Source: JAQVWU01 sp964628455
GTDB taxonomy: Bacteria > Bacillota > Clostridia > Oscillospirales > CAG-272
DNA length: 17,243 nucleotides
NCBI GenBank assembly: GCA_964628455.1
Contig: CAZVPD010000078.1
Span: 1 to 17,243, forward strand
Direction of reading: 5' to 3'
Every line of letters begins with the position of its first letter. Within the stretch, counting starts at the first letter, position 1. Of this stretch, positions 16,360 through 17,243 are shown piece by piece. Under the pieces are notes generated by a model. The model was not told where the DNA came from. It saw only the letters and a program-made list of their open reading frames with translations, and did not search any database. The position numbers and the translations under genes were made by a program.

Positions 16360-17085
16360 TTATCTTATTAATTTAAAAACCGTTTGAATACCGCTGTAAA
16401 CAACGGGAATCAGGATAGACGGCAGCATATTGACCGTTTTTATTTTAACCGGAAAAATAAAATTTATGCCTATACACAGAATGATCGCATAACCCACCAT
16501 AGATATTTGGGAAAGTAATTCACCCTGTAGGATATTATTTAAATAACCAGCCAGTAAAGTGATACCGCCCTGGTAAAGCAGCGTAGGGATAAAAGAAAAT
16601 ATAACACCGGCTCCGAGAGAAGCCGCAAGTATGATAGACGATGTAAAATCAAGAGTGCTTTTAACAATCAATACGGTGCTGTCGCCTGTCAGACCGTCGT
16701 TCAGAGCCCCGATGATCGCCATTGCACCTACGCAAAATAAAACTGTTGAGCTGACAAAACCGCGCGTAAATTCCGTCAGATGGAATTTCTGTTCGATTTT
16801 ATCCGACAATCCGTTCAGATGAGCGTCAAGATGCAGCATTTCTCCCAGCAGTGTTCCGGTCACCAGACTGATGATCAGGATCAGTTCTCCGCTGCTTGCG
16901 ACAGAACCGGTGTCGCCGACTGTAAACATACTGGAAATAACACCGTTAAAACCTATAATCAATACGCCGATGCCGAGAGCGTTGTTTATACCCGATTCAT
17001 AACTCTTATTGATTCCTTTTTTTATCAGTAATCCTATAATTCCGCCTCCGATAATAGCTGCGCAGTTTATAATGGTTCCCGTCAT
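16360..17085 (-). CDS. DUF554 family membrane protein (YqgA/YdfK-like)
   Basis: This 241-residue polytopic protein has about seven hydrophobic segments (roughly 4-21, 37-54, 66-85, 105-127, 145-167, 175-200 and 210-235). The N terminus MTGTIINCAAIIGGGIIGLLI and the TRGFVSSTVLFCVGAMAIIGALNDGL stretch (106-131) are characteristic of the DUF554 family, together with GITLLAG and the L-x-A-H-L region near 90. Its transport or sensing role is not established in the family. The start has a GGAG ribosome binding site about seven bases upstream. A hairpin lies immediately upstream, at 17110-17140. It is co-oriented with the following run but separated from it by 142 bases that contain a new promoter. 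Confidence 0.9.
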   Translation of the reverse strand: MTGTIINCAAIIGGGIIGLLIKKGINKSYESGINNALGIGVLIIGFNGVISSMFTVGDTGSVASSGELILIISLVTGTLLGEMLHLDAHLNGLSDKIEQKFHLTEFTRGFVSSTVLFCVGAMAIIGALNDGLTGDSTVLIVKSTLDFTSSIILAASLGAGVIFSFIPTLLYQGGITLLAGYLNNILQGELLSQISMVGYAIILCIGINFIFPVKIKTVNMLPSILIPVVYSGIQTVFKLIR

Positions 17086-17109
17086 TTCTTTTCTCCGATA
17101 TTAAAAAAT

Positions 17110-17140
17110 AAGGGCTGAGGAAACATATTCCAAAGCCCTT
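17110..17140 (-). terminator. Hairpin with T-run on minus strand, probable terminator upstream of DUF554 gene
   Basis: AAGGGCT (17110-17116) pairs with AGCCCTT (17134-17140), and GGAA (17119-17122) with TTCC (17128-17131), leaving a 2x2 internal loop and a 5-base loop. On the minus strand, TATTTTTTAA follows directly; on the plus strand TTATTATT follows. It most likely ends a leftward transcript from beyond the right edge, or acts as an attenuator in the leader of the DUF554 gene. Direction cannot be settled here. Confidence 0.6.
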
Positions 17141-17160
17141 TTATTATTATAAACAAAAAA

Positions 17161-17175
17161 TGTCCATTGAAAACC
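17161..17175 (+). other. BoxA-like motif near the right edge (possible rRNA leader or spacer)
   Basis: TGTCCATTGAAAACC resembles the boxA antitermination element of Firmicutes rRNA leaders and spacers (TGCTCTTTGAAAACT in Bacillus) and is followed by GAACAAGG, as in many such spacers. If real, an rRNA operon would lie just to the right on the plus strand. This is one short degenerate match. Confidence 0.27.
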
Positions 17176-17226
17176 GAACAAGGATGAAGAGGAAGGGACA
17201 GGAAGAATGCGGAACGAAACGAACGC

Positions 17227-17243
17227 GGAACTTATGAAGTTCC
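17227..17243. repeat. Inverted repeat at the window end
   Basis: GGAACTT and its complement AAGTTCC surround ATG at the last 17 bases. GCGGAAC also occurs at about 17209-17215 and again at 17225-17231. It may be the edge of a larger repeat or of a structured RNA; nothing more can be seen. Confidence 0.35.

Noticed and set aside
17147..17242. A 31-codon open frame on the minus strand running off the right edge.
   Set aside because: Stop-free length this short is expected by chance, and the translation shows no recognisable motif.
1..17243. CRISPR arrays, tRNAs, insertion sequences, phage or defence genes.
   Set aside because: No spaced direct repeats, tRNA-like cloverleaf, transposase or integrase motif was seen on either strand.

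Overview
The window looks like a chromosomal segment of a Firmicutes/Clostridia bacterium of moderate-to-low GC, perhaps a gut commensal. This is inferred from the sigma-A-type promoters, AGGAG-type ribosome binding sites, a lipoprotein sugar-binding protein of Gram-positive style, an RqcH (bacterial Rqc2) homologue and a DUF554 membrane protein. No rRNA or tRNA gene, CRISPR array, transposase, integrase or phage gene was recognised. Eleven protein genes fill nearly all of it.

The left half (56-10168) is a carbohydrate-use locus. A very large glycosidase-like protein (56-2899, minus) diverges from a plus-strand cluster across a 276-base intergenic region. That region carries a perfect 26-bp palindrome over the minus-strand promoter and a perfect TTGACA-17-TATAAT promoter for the plus-strand genes. 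The plus-strand genes are a GH38 alpha-mannosidase, an unassigned glycosidase-like TIM-barrel protein and an AGE-family (cellobiose/mannobiose 2-epimerase-like) enzyme. A sugar-binding lipoprotein with its own extended -10 promoter follows. The lipoprotein run ends at a strong bidirectional terminator (10177-10215).

The right half (10214-17085) is all on the minus strand. In transcription order it holds a DUF554 membrane protein, a membrane-anchored erythromycin-esterase-like protein that seems to have lost its catalytic histidines, a GNAT acetyltransferase, RqcH, a uroporphyrinogen-decarboxylase-like protein and a cytoplasmic GH29 alpha-L-fucosidase. The run from the esterase-like gene to the fucosidase is tightly spaced and could be one transcription unit starting at 16331-16303.

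Taken together, mannosidase, fucosidase, 2-epimerase, two unassigned glycosidase-like proteins and a sugar-binding lipoprotein suggest uptake and intracellular breakdown of a mannose- and fucose-containing glycan such as an N-glycan fragment. None of the enzymes has a signal peptide. The ABC permeases and any dedicated regulator are not in the window. The features most worth checking are the apparent three-part fusion at the left edge, the palindromic operator, the unassigned CxCxxC glycosidase-like gene and the degenerate esterase-like gene beside the RqcH gene.
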